Positions 1 to 12,900 of a stretch of 64,000 nucleotides of DNA are shown in pieces (position 1 is the first letter of the stretch; the number at the start of each line of letters is the position of its first letter). The DNA lies in assembly GCA_037074765.1 (NCBI GenBank), contig JBAMDO010000106.1, forward strand, positions 434,001 through 498,000, given 5' to 3'. The position numbers and the translations under genes are program-made. Origin of the DNA: Mansonella perstans (taxonomy: Eukaryota > Nematoda > Chromadorea > Rhabditida > Onchocercidae). Under the pieces are notes generated by a model. It saw only the letters and a list, made by a program, of their open reading frames with translations. It had not been told where the DNA came from and ran no database searches.

Positions 1-3000
1 GAAAATCTGACAGTAAGATGTTTCTTGAATAATGGATTCCTCAAAATTCCGCGCTTGGTAGGTGCCAAGGCGCTCAAAATTACTCCTTTGATTATTCGAA
101 ATGCATGACGACGCATAGTTAGCGAAGAAATTCGTATTCCACCCGGAATCGTTTGTGCAGTTGCCATAATGAAGGATGCATCTACCACAAATGGTGAACG
201 TAAATGCTTGACCGATTCTTTCACCACTTCCGAAATATTTAATTCACAAATGAAAGGAGGACCGTTACAATTATTCTGAAAAATCATATTCCATTTTTAC
301 TGGAAGGGATTTACTTGAAGGTCGCCGAAGCTGACCAATGCATAGTGCAATATTTAAAATTGTTTCTTATGTTTCATTTGACCTATTCCTTGTCATCTTT
401 AAACATGGAGAAAATGAGGACCTGAGTTCCATTCGATAGTGTTTTATTGAATTCAATATGTGTTGGAACTCGTTCAAAAACCAACTGAAATGCTGGTGAT
501 TCGAATGAACACTCATCTTTAAACACCAAGTTTTGAGGATCCATCAACATTTTCCGATTTGATGCACCAAATTTTCCCAAAATCCTGAATATTATACAAA
601 TTTTAACTTATTAAACCATTTTCGTGATTTTTAAAGAATGCGGAATCAATGATCTCATGATTTTCCTTTGCTTTTCTGTCTTTAATAATGAATTCGCCTT
701 CATAAAAACATTATTTCGGACTGCATATACGCATACGAAACAAGATGCAATCACCATTATAAAAAAGAGGTGGCAAAGGTGACAGAGCGATGACAAAATG
801 ATCAAAATCAAAACAAAGATGAGAAGACCTAAACGCAATTTGCGGTGCATTTTTTTCCTGACTTGACATGCACTGCCATAAACCACGTATCAGTTCAGCT
901 CGAACTGGCGCCATGTGTTCGTAAAGATAATCAGGTTGTAAATTATCAACACATAATTCTAAAGTTCGTAATCCCTGCAATTGTTTTACATCTGATAAAC
1001 AGTTTATTAAACTAGGGTTTTATTTCCATTCCTATTTGATCTTAAATTTCTTTTCTATCCACAAAGTAGGATCGTCTATCAATAAAATAAGAACATGCTT
1101 AAGATCAAAAACTAAAAAATTTTTGAGAAAATTAGCAACAAGTCAATTATATGCATATTAAAAATACTCAGCTACCTGTTGAATGAGACTGCTACTTCCA
1201 TTCAGAGCGCATACTAAAGGGTCCATCAACAACGGTAAATAAGGCAGCAATGATGATAACCTAAAAAAACATCGTTCCACAAGTTTTAATATTTTATTAA
1301 AAAACAGTGCCGTTTCAAATCATAGACTTTCTAAGAAGCACAGCCATAATTTTATACCTTACGGGCACAGTTAAACACAATTCAATAAACAATTCACGCA
1401 TCTGCGCTCGATGAGTACTAGACTGAAGACGATTTAGCTGGTGCAAAAGTGTCGGTAGTAGAGGCAGAAATGTCTGGTAAAGCAAGTCATAACTTCCGCC
1501 GCCAATTGAACTGAAATGAATACGAAACTCTAATAATCTAATGGTGCTAAAAAGTTCCTTAGTAACTGTTAAATTGACATTCATTTAATTCTGAACTGCA
1601 TATAATGTTTAAATGAAGCCAAAATGGAATTCCGAAACGTTTAATATTATAAATCCAACGGATGCCAACAATTGTAAGTAGGATATAAAAGCTTTTGCAT
1701 GTTTCCAGTTATTATTTAAACACTAGTATATGACAAAAAACCAAACAATAAGCATAAACGTTTTGCTATATCATTTCGATGGAATAGAAATTATTGCTGG
1801 GAGAACATAAAAATTACCGGAAAAGTGCTCTAAGCAAAAGAAAATAATTAATCGGCTCTCGGGCTCGAAGCGCCAGTATCATTGAATGCAGAACCAAATC
1901 ATGCAGGTATGGCTATAAAAAAAAATTTACGAAAAATTCCAACTGCTTCTAAATCAAAAATTCAAATGTAAACTGAAAAAATGCAAAATACTTCTAACAA
2001 TGCAAAAACAACAGCAAGTTTCAAATTAAAGAAGAAAATATATTCATAAATTCTTAGCATATCGTGGAAAAATAGAAACTCTTACTCGAAGCATTCGTTC
2101 ATTTTCTGCGCATCCTGAAGGCTGCGAACCAACTGAGGAGAATACAATTTTGAAAAGTTTTAACCAGAGAAAAGATCTTTCCGAACATTCTGAAATTTCA
2201 TCTCAGATCAAAATATTCTTTAAATATATTTTTCATATTGTTGTTTCACACCCAAACAGAACTGAATTTCTAAATGTTTACAATTACCACAAACGCTACT
2301 ATAAAAACTACCACAAAACGCCAAATATTTTTTCTACACTATATTCTTCCAATATTTTTGTGCCAGACGTAATGATTTCGTTTTAAATAGTTGATCGTAT
2401 AAAAACTATTGCCAGTCCTTTGAATCTCATATCATTATCCCGAAATTAAAGTTAAATGTCTTACATATCAGATAGCAAGATGCAATAATACCGTTAAAAA
2501 AAACATCAGCAAAAAATTGCACCAGTAAAACCCGTAATCAAGAAATATGAAAATCGTGTGAGCATGAGCTTACCAGCCAAATCCGGTAATTTTTTCAAGA
2601 GGAAACGAATTAGTATATCTCCAAAATTGGCTGACGTGAGAGAATTAACCAGTAGTGAACTACATATGATTTGAAGTCCGTAATTAGATGCCAATCTTTC
2701 GATGAAATACTGAAAAAATTTTGCTGATAAATCGTAGCAAGATGGAAATGAACTAAAAAGTGCATTTAAAAAATGAACTGAATAGACTAAATAATGTTTT
2801 AAGACTTACATCAATCCGTTTTGATATGATATCTTTGAAAACTGATGGATTCAATAATGTGAAAATGGAACCAAAAAGCTCCAAAACCTCCTTTTCTTCT
2901 TTTGTGCGTACTCCATTTGAAAATCTTAATTAGTTTCATTTGAAAATCTTAATTTTTGTTTGATCACATTTTTCATTTTTGTTCTTTCATTTCAGTGCTA

Positions 3001-6000
3001 TTATAAATTTTTCTAGCTGGTGTGTGTTCTTTCGCAGTTTCTTAGGAAAAGAATGGAAAGAGACTAACCTCTGTTGTGTAGATGGAACTTGACTTGACAT
3101 TGGACAAATCACATAGATATCAAGGCATCGCAAACCATAACGGAAGAGCTGCTCAATTATTTTTGATTCATGATCTGGCGATATCGCATCTAGATGATTT
3201 TCAATGCAGGATTAATAAATTCAAATGGAATAAATTATTCCTAACATCTGGAGAATGAACACTTTCAATCGTATAGCAAAGAATAATTAAAAATAACTTG
3301 CAGTTTTCATACATATTCAATTTAAACTAACTATTCAAGTTTATATTAGATTCATACATTACAAACGTAAATAAGTAAATAAGATGGAAATGAACTATTG
3401 CATATTTTCTTATCCATAAGAAGAAATAAATCTAACGATTTGTGGTATGAGTATCCTTTAAAGCGTGTACGGCGTGTTTGCAAGCTTGAACAAGCACTCG
3501 GATCATGTTCCTGCATTCAACCAGAGTGTAAGATGGAATGCCAGTAATCCAATACTGGCTAAGTATCTCTTCGGGTGTCGATGTCTGCAGGGAAAATTAA
3601 ACGATAAAACTAATGAAGTATATAATGCATATATGACGCTTAAAAATTCAACAAGGAAGAATATAAAAATAAGTGTTTCATACGAGAACGATCATACCTT
3701 GCCTGTCTTAGTTGATGCTGGAAGAGAGAAAGATGATGAATTATGATCTTTATCAGTTTCATTATCCCAAGTACTAAAATCGAAATCACTTTCTGAAGAA
3801 AGTGGTGATGTTGGATCTTCTTTGATCACTTTGCTATGAATATTAATCTAAAACATACATATTAACTTTGGAAATTTAAAAAATTTTCGTTAATGTTTTT
3901 TCACATAATTAACTCTAATACAAATGTATTGGAGAAATTTAGCAAAAGTTGCTAACAATGGTCCTAACGGCCCGCAAGAATCACTGGAACAATATAGAAA
4001 AATGGAAAGACTGCCGAAAAAATCAACATGAACCTCATCCACTCTGTTTTTACTGCTTGCAAAAGAAAAATCGCGTGATGATTGAGAAGAGCTAAAATTC
4101 CATTACATAATCAACAAATAAATAAAAAACACTACTAGATTCACAGATTCAAGTAATCAGTATAGCACATATAGATATGTTTTTAAATTATCGGCTAATT
4201 TTGCTTCCGTATGATTTCCAATGATTTTTGAATCATTTTAAAAAATGAAAAATGAATTTTTTAATGCAACATCCAAAATAAAAAATAAGTTTTTTATCGA
4301 GAAAAATCCTATAAATTTTTGTTTCTAAGCTCACTCAAGCTCAGTTATTTGCATTTTGCATTTACCGAAAATCGACATTTTCGATCTCTATAATAAGTCT
4401 GCTCTTCAAAACTGAATAAATAAAAGATACCTAATACTTCTGTCAGGATATAATAAGGGCGTATTCATGATATTATTCGCATTTTTTTCTAAAATTATTG
4501 GTACTTGGTATCGTGCCAACCATTTAAGTTTCCGCACATAATTTTCCAGCAAACAAAGGAGTATATCGCGGCACTAAAAATAAATCGCACACGTTTACTT
4601 ATTTAGTTTTCCTATATTTTGTAGAAAATAAAATAAAATCATACAAAAGCTAAAAATGATATAAAAAGTATACTATCCTAGTGCGTATATATCCTTTAAG
4701 TAATGCATATGTTATGATCATAAATTTGCGATTTATGCAAACTTGCCGGTTGATCGGGATGATTTTTTTCCGTAACAACAAATGATTCAATAAGATTCAT
4801 CATTAACTTAATGCACATCGATTGCACTGTGGGTTGTATAGCCGGATCAAACATACTTTTTGTAAATGCATAAACTGAGCTAAAAGAGTGATTTTAGATT
4901 TTGGCTATAACTGAATTGTAAAAAACACTGATTATTACCAAAGCAACAAAACCACCAACCAACAAAGCAGATTATAAGATAGATGGCCACGTACATGATG
5001 TACAAGATCTGCCAGCATTGTATACATAGTTGGTCTACAAGATAAGATCATAAATTATTGGAAAATTTTTTAAGAAACTGAAAATGTTTTAAGAGCAAAA
5101 CTTGTAAGGTATTTCAAATTAGCCTGGAATAGATAAACATCCTTTTCAAATCTTTTTTTCAGATGACAGACAAAAAAATTACAGACAATAAACTTTCCTA
5201 TAGGTTATTGATTCCTTGGCGTTTTAACAAAATGCAGCAAACCTTAAGAAATCCATCGAACTGAATCCGTTGCCTAACATTAGATTCTCATTAAACAATT
5301 TCGGAATAACTGGGATAAATTTAGTCTGAAGATCGGTGACAAAAATATTTTTCACTGTTCCAATTAGTTCACGTCTCATCGAATAATTTTCATGTGGACA
5401 ACGCTCTAACATTTGCATTATCGACTGAACTATTTGCGTTCCATGATTATTCACTACTTCACTCACATTGAACTAAAAATGAAAGATTTAGAAAAGTCTA
5501 GAAGAACAAAGATAATAAGCGTTAAAAAACCAATATGAAAAGTCTGAATTTCAATAAGTTTGAAATTCGTTAGAGCATTGATATGACAAGTCAGTTACGA
5601 TTGCATACCAAGCAAAGGTTTCTGAAACCCGCTCATGAAATGAAGCATTTCTATTTTTGATCTAATACTATTTTAAATCTGAATTTTTCAAGATTCCAAG
5701 AGATGTTCAATTAAGAACAACACATATTTTACCAAATGTAGATCTGGTTGATTAGAATACTGACTTACGTAACGATGAATCTTATTCTCTTTATTCTATT
5801 CTTTTCATTAGCTAATTGAACAAACTATAAATTGCACTGTAATCATCAATCAGCTAACACGAAAAGGACCTTTTTGATAAATATTTGGATATTAACAGTT
5901 ATGAATGACCAATGTCAAGCATAAAATGAAAATAAGATTTTTCTATAATTTAACAATCGTGAAAAAAGTACTAACCACAGCACAGCGAGATGAGATGAAC

Positions 6001-8151
6001 CCTAAAAATGTCAGCGCTCGCACTTGTGAACTATAAAATTCATCAGCCAATAATGTGCTAAATGAAGTACTAATCTGTTGATCATGAGGTATGGAAAGTG
6101 TGCAATATTGCACCATAAGCGAGAATAATTCCACCAACTGCAAATTTTTGCTTTTTTATAGAATTGAGGAAGTTAAGATAATTTCTTTTTTTCACTAATT
6201 GTGATAGATTATTAAGTGAAGGATTTAGCTCCAAAATTAAGATCCCAATTGGTTTCTCAACTAGTTATCTAAAATCCGTCACTGAATCGGAACATTTTTC
6301 TCGGTACTGATATGAAATATGGAGGTAATTAATTCAAATTAGATATATCGCAGTATGATCAGCACATTTTAGAAGTTGCTCCATATCTTGAAAAAAAAAT
6401 TGGAGATCTTAACTAATTCTTTTAAATATCGAATTCTGAAACAAACCTCATTTTGAATGTGATGACGGTGAATTTGAAACAAAATAATACAAAACATAGG
6501 CACTTCTGATAAAACCTTTACACTCTGTGAAGCGCGAGGGATCAAAGAGTAACCGCTGTCACGTTGAGTACCATCTCCCGATGTTTCGGGAAGGTAGACA
6601 ATTGTAGGCATATAACAATTTTGAAGAGACTGAAATATCTTTTCGGAGGAATCACTACTAATACCTTACTACTTTTGATAATGCATTTAACCATAACCAT
6701 GCAGCGATTGCTGGCTAACACATCAGAGATACTAAATGCTTCATTCTGAATATAATTTTCTCTTTAATAATAGAATATGTGAAGCTTTCAGAAGAATTCA
6801 TTGCGTAACCAAAAAGCACTAACTAATTACTTACAGATTCAATAACACTATCTTCCATTCCGCAATGTCGAAGGTTTCGTTGCTCAAACATGCGCCCACT
6901 AGTAATATGCTGCGGCATATCACGATATACTGCTTTAAAATGATTAATAATTGCCGGGATCTGAAGTAGGAAATTGCAGTAATTTAATCAAGCAGTACGT
7001 ATCCTGTTAAAAAATAACTTTTTGGTATTTCCAGGGAAGACATTTCGTCACTGTTCAAAGTTACCTCATAATTGAGTGAACGACATAAAGGAACGGAAAA
7101 TGAAATTTAATCTTAAATGAGGAAAAAAAAACCTCTGGTGTGAAGACAGCCCTAAATGCGCGCTGATGCTCACTGATAATTTTAATAGCAATAATAGCAT
7201 TTTCTTCATTCTCAACTTGAATCACTTTTGTAAGTTGTGTGAGGATAAGTTTTGCGTATTGTTTAACAATTTCATTGCAGTTCATACGTAATATCAGTTC
7301 AAGTATCAGTTTCCGTAACTGCTAAAATATTTGAAAAAATTTATCAAAATCTTTTGCTTTTAATATCAAAATGGTGCTAAAGAGATAAGTGAAGCAGTTA
7401 ATTAATAACTTGCAGATAATGATTTATAAATCAATTGTGAAAATGCTGAATGCTACTAGATACTAGATATGGATAACAATTGTACCTGTGTATTATTTTC
7501 CCCAATAAATTGAGGAACAGTGTCCTGAAAAATTTTCAGAAATGTGCGTAATAGATTTTCTTGCACTATCTGAAAAGCAGATATGGTTGCCATTTCTTCG
7601 AAACTATTGCTTATTTCCTGAAAAATATATAGATTAATAGAAAAACAGAAAATATAAAAAAAATGGTAAAATTTTTTGTTTACTTAAATTACTCAAATGT
7701 TTATTATTTATACCTCGAATGACAACAAAATGACCATGAATAGTTCACCTAATAATTACATTATTTTTCCGGGAAACTTCTCGACACTATTGATAGAATT
7801 CACAGGTTTCACAGTTTTTCCTCATTTTTTTTCAACGATTCGAAAATCAGTGTTTATTGTGATGTGCTATAGATTTTATTTTGGAATATATAAGGAAATT
7901 TTGTTTTATTTTCAGTAAAATTATTCGATGAAATTTCACATGGAAGATATGACCTGTAAAGCTTTCAATTTAAGATCATCTCGTTGGCCGATATCACCAA
8001 TTGTCTGGATGAGTGTCTCGAGACGTGAAAGCAGCGGATGACCCTGTGCAGTGGCCTGAAGGCTATGCCCTGTAGGCCTTATTATTTGTGACTGTTGCAT
8101 TGAAGTGTGCTGCTGCGCCTGAGGGGAAGTATAACCAACAGGACTGCTCAT
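1..8151 (-). CDS. trr-1: TRRAP/Tra1-family PIKK-like coactivator scaffold, N-terminal part (truncated by window edge)
   Basis: Orthologue of human TRRAP and C. elegans TRR-1, the giant scaffold of SAGA and NuA4/TIP60 histone acetyltransferase complexes, which contacts activators in the nucleus. I assign 23 exons (descending): 8151-7954, 7617-7486, 7321-7133, 6960-6835, 6629-6447, 6137-5976, 5472-5243, 5034-4939, 4879-4747, 4573-4431, 4091-4034, 3847-3698, 3584-3437, 3189-3069, 2924-2810, 2709-2574, 2132-2086, 1912-1818, 1510-1358, 1260-1176, 974-829, 584-422, 275-1. Phases join throughout if intron 9 uses a GC donor. Family landmarks include SIGGGSYDLLYQTFLPLLP, LFIELCLTVPV, GLRTLELCVDNLQPDYLYEH and LGKFGASNRKML. 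About 1,095 residues are present, all in the N-terminal HEAT-repeat region; the FAT and pseudokinase domains lie left of the window. The first exon encodes a Gln/Ser/Pro-rich leader, and its ATG directly follows an acceptor AG. About 20 residues expected between exons 16 and 17 were not found. Confidence 0.95.
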
Positions 8152-8175
8152 CTATAATGAATTCAAAGTATTGCA
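8152..8175 (-). promoter_or_regulatory. candidate spliced-leader trans-splice acceptor of trr-1
   Basis: On the minus strand the sequence TTCATTATAG ends immediately before the chosen ATG at 8151. No upstream exon with TRRAP similarity is visible, so this AG is either a trans-splice acceptor or the end of a 5'-UTR intron. It also fixes the start codon choice. The pyrimidine content is weaker than at the PAN gene start. Confidence 0.45.
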
Positions 8176-9671
8176 CTTACTAATGCAAAAATATGTTTAT
8201 AATATGTTTAGTTTCTTCATAATATGTTTAATTTTTTAAACCTCTTTAAAAAAAAGAAAAAAATAATGACCATTTACTGAGGATAAGTAAAGTTCTCAAA
8301 TTTACTACAAATTTAATCATTGCTACTAAATTTTCTTAGTTAAATTAATTCAATATCTCAGTCAATAGAATAGACAATTCAACCACCGTTTATCAACAAA
8401 AAAAGGAAAAACAGTATAAAACTGTTTAAGGCCCATTTTAATTAAAAGATTTCGCTCTTCATAAAAACTATAAGATTTGAATAGCACATAACTTATAGGA
8501 ATGAACTTACAAAAGAGTTGCCAAACAAGAAAAAAATCATTTCAATATCATTTAGGACGATGACCTTTAACCCGACAACTTAACTTACTAGAAAGCAGAA
8601 CTTAACTTAAAAAAGGTCTTAACATAATCCTCATCTATCTCATATAATAAATTCTCAAGTTGAAATGTCCAATATCGGTACTCGTTGGCTCGATTATTGC
8701 TTATTTGTAATTCATACGTATAGATAAAATTGTAAATTTTTATAAATTAATATTATTAAATTTATTTTAAATTAAATGAATTTAACGAAGATTTTCTAAA
8801 ATTTCATAAAATAATTGTGAAATTATCATACTTTTGTTTATTTCCTTGCCATTTTATTGAATGAAATAATTAGAATTTTCATTTTTTTTTTTTTTTTTTT
8901 TTGAAAAATTTGGCAACATTTCTTTTACTGACATGTTGGAGACATTTTGAGGACCTAATAAATCTTAATTGATTTTGTAATGCTGATTTTTAATCTATTT
9001 TATCGATAAATTTAATACATTCTAATCGTACTGCATCCTTTTTTTCAAATCATCCTTCATCGGTTTTCATCTGTCCGTCTCATCCATGCAACACTAACTA
9101 TCGAGCGGTTAGATGAAAGAAAAGGCCACGCGTTGTTGTCACTATCATGAGTTAAGATTGATAAGATGACCTAGAGCAGAGTACATTTCATCCTTTCTTT
9201 AAGACATATAGCAGACAGTCATGATGGGTACAGTATTTATGGTGAATTTTAGTTGATGATAAATATTTCTTCAATATTGTATTGTACTTTGATAAATGCT
9301 TAAAATGTTTCACTTTTAACAAATTATTGCCATTTCATTAATTTAAAATACTAATTTTTACAAATAAATGCTCTTCAAAAAAAAAAAAAAAAAAATAACC
9401 ACTTGCAAGAATTTTTTATAATAGGAACTGATATACTTATAACATTCATTTCATTTATCGTAGCATAGTTCGTTCAATTTTCAATGTAAATTGATTAAAA
9501 CAATTCAATTAATTATTTTTACTATTAAATTAAATTTAATAATTAACAAATGAATTGAATGTTATATAGAATCTTTCAGCTAATGGAAACATAGTAATTT
9601 GTTAAATGTAATTTGTTGTAGCTTTCGAGCAATCCATCTTTCTTTCATTTTAGCTATTGTTATCAATAAAC

Positions 9672-9925
9672 TCCATTTCGGACATGCTTGTTTAATTACT
9701 GTTACAGTAAGCAATTTTTAAGTATTTTTAAATATGAAATATTAAGTATTATTTTAAATATTCAGAATGTTGTTTAATTACTGTCACAATAAGCAATTTT
9801 TAAGTATTTTTAAGTATGAAATATTAAGTATTATTTTAAATTCCATTCCAGACATGCTTGTTTAATTACTGTCACAATAAGCAATTTTTAAGTATTTTTA
9901 AGTATGAAATAATACGTATTATTTC
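9672..9925. repeat. three-copy degenerate tandem repeat, period about 82-88 bp
   Basis: Three successive copies share tttaattactgt, agcaatttttaagtattttt and tatgaaat blocks, starting near 9672, 9771 and 9843. Copies 1 and 3 also share gacatgcttg, which copy 2 has lost. The copies are AT-rich and non-coding. No known family was recognised. Confidence 0.85.
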
Positions 9926-12900
9926 ATCTTCACCTATTTTATTACATTGTTACCAGCTGTAATTATTGCCCTACTTCTTTGTTTTTTGTTAATTTAATAG
10001 CGATGTATTTCAAATGATATTTTTTATGATTGGTCGTACAATTCTAGCAATGTTCCATTCATTTTGAATAGATTGTTTTGTAAAACATTAATTCCCTAGA
10101 AATAAATTTTTATTTGAATTCAATTTCCATTTTAATTCTCTAATCATTCCTTTTATTTCACATAGCTGACCATTATATCTTATCTTCCATTTTTAAAAAA
10201 TTACATTTGAATCAATTATGGAACATAAAAAAAGAAATGTTTTGCTCTATAAAGTAATTTGTTTAATTTTTTTAGAGAAATAAAAAAAGTAACGAAGGAT
10301 TGGTTGACAGATAGAAAAAATTGTGAACAATTCTCTTCATGTCGTTAAACACATGCAGCTACAGTGATGAACTGCTACAATAAATACAATTTTTTTATTT
10401 GATTTATTATTTGCAACTTTCAATTTGTCTCATTTCGAATTATCGATTGTTACATTTCTTCATTCGCATTGCAATTTTATTGCAAAAAATTTGCAGAAAA
10501 AATGATTTAAAAAATTGATTCGAAAATTTCAAATTTAAATCGTAACTTTTTTGGTTCCCATTTAAATCAATGAAGTAATTAATCGAAAAGGCTATGTTTT
10601 ATAGATTTACAAACTAACATTTGGCGAAATATGCTTAAATTATCGCAAATAAATACAAGTTGATTCAAATAATTGGAAATTTATCTTAATTTAATTCATC
10701 ACTGAGCCATTTTAGGATGCTTTAACGCAGTTCTTGTATGTAGAATGTGTCGAGATTAATTCTCAATCTATAACGTTGTTACTGAGAAATGTGATATTAC
10801 AGTAGCATCGTAACTTTCTACAAAGTACTTTCCAGGAGAAATTGTATTCGCTGTTCAACTTAAGACCGGAATTTACATTTCTCGATTTCTTCACTTCAAA
10901 TACACGAATCATAAGGATTGATTGCTGGAAGCCATATAAGAGAATCGGAAAGGAATAATTAAATTATGCGAAGTTGTAATTGTCATAGTTTCATCCAATG
11001 AGACTGTTTTGCATCATTCGGAGAAAACCATTTTTTGTATCTCGAGGCTTTTTAAAATAACGGAAGAATTTATTTACTTTGTTCATAAGTACTTTAATTT
11101 GTCCTTTTCTTCTTTTCAAATGCTTCTTTTTTTCTCGAAAAATCAAATTGTAACTTTAAAACAGATTTTGATTTAATTTTTAGGTACTGTAACAGTAAGT
11201 TAATTGTTTGTCGAATCAAAATATGAATTAATTCAGAACTTGGAATGTTTCTATCAACATCATTTTATATTTTGATTACCAGAAAAATTGAGACAAAAAT
11301 TTTATACAAATATAACAGTATATTATCTACTTCAGTCACTTTAAGAAATAAATGTTTGTATTTGCAGGATAAGAGTACAGAAAATATATTGCACTGCAGA
11401 GTCTTTCCTAATCGGAAATATGACCTAATCATGATCATGAAAATTAATAAAGAATTAATGAGCGCTGTAAGTTTTGATTAATAAGTTGAATAGTGGTAGA
11501 TAGATGTTCAGTCGCATACAATTTATCGCTCAAGGTCATCAGGTAACAACGCAAGCAAATTTTCACGAATTCCAAGATTCGATTTTGAAGTTTTAAGAAA
11601 CCAATGAAATTTGTTAGAAATGAATTCAGTTGGGAATTTCGAACTTTGTTGAGTTGAATTTTTAATCCATATCTAATTTTGTAACTTTTAATCAAAGTTA
11701 ACCGAAAGAATTTTCGAAGACATTAAAATTTTTGAACGATTTTTCTTCAGAAAACGCAACATTTCAGTTGTAATTATATCTCTAATTATCAAATTTCAGT
11801 TTTATTACACATCAAAAATTTCGCGACTGCAGCGCAACTTTTTTTGATGTCTCATTCCTATAAAGTCCTCAGTCCCATACCATAAACTCTTTATCGTTTT
11901 TTTTTTCGTTAACGAAACTTTTATATTGGTGTAGTTACTAAGTCGGAAAAAAGTTCCTCACAGAAGCATTATAAGCCGTTTTTTATCACGATTTAAATCT
12001 TTGCCAGGTCTTATTTCTTCCCAGCGTTTCTTTTTGAGTATCAACTCGTCTTTACTGACACACAAAAAATATCTTGCAAAGTTTTAATGTAATATAGTCG
12101 GCTATGAAAACTTAATATTCACAATACGTTATTCTGTACCCAAATAAATAACATACTTTAGCCAGAATAGCACTACAATTGGTAGCAATTTCATGAATTT
12201 TTTTTCGAAAACCTATTATACTTAAAAAATTTGTAGTTACAACGTCGGGACTTGTGCAGTGTGCCACGAAGCTTGAATATATGTGCAACCTAATGATGAC
12301 GAAAGGGTGGAAAGTGATATTTGCTGTGCGGTAGAACAGATAATATTGATGGTAATGTGGAAGGCATCTGAGATAAAGATCACTCATAAAAGGAATCGCG
12401 ACATTTTCTTAGTTTTAGGGTTTGAGACTTCAAATTGCCCTGTAATTATAAGATATTGCAACGGTGTGCAACTTATTTTTTTTTGATGTTAACAATATTT
12501 ATTTATTTAAAGGAAGATTCTCATTATTCAGTGTCTGCTCTCTCGCTGTTTTTTTGGAACTTATTTGTCTATGGTATGGCCGTTAACGAGAATGCTTAAA
12601 ATAAATCATAGGCTTGATATTCTCATTCTTGAAGAAATTCTTCCATCCTATTTTGCTTCAACAGTATCCATGAAACCATAGACGTAGTTTGCAAAATGAT
12701 GCATTGTGCGTTTTCACTTATTCCTCAGCTCCGCCAACTAAAACAGCTTTTTGTCAACAAACCTTCTTGGCCGAGGACTATTTTGGCTTTTTTATTTAAA
12801 GCAAAAATACAAGGTTCAAAAATAATAAATTCCGTTAATTTGAAAATAAACTTTGATCAAAACTTCTAATGCATAAGTTAAATTTAGATCATATTATAAT

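Noticed and set aside
3465..3746. 93-aa plus-strand frame
   Set aside because: Antisense shadow of trr-1 exons 12 and 13, which carry the family-consistent minus-strand reading.
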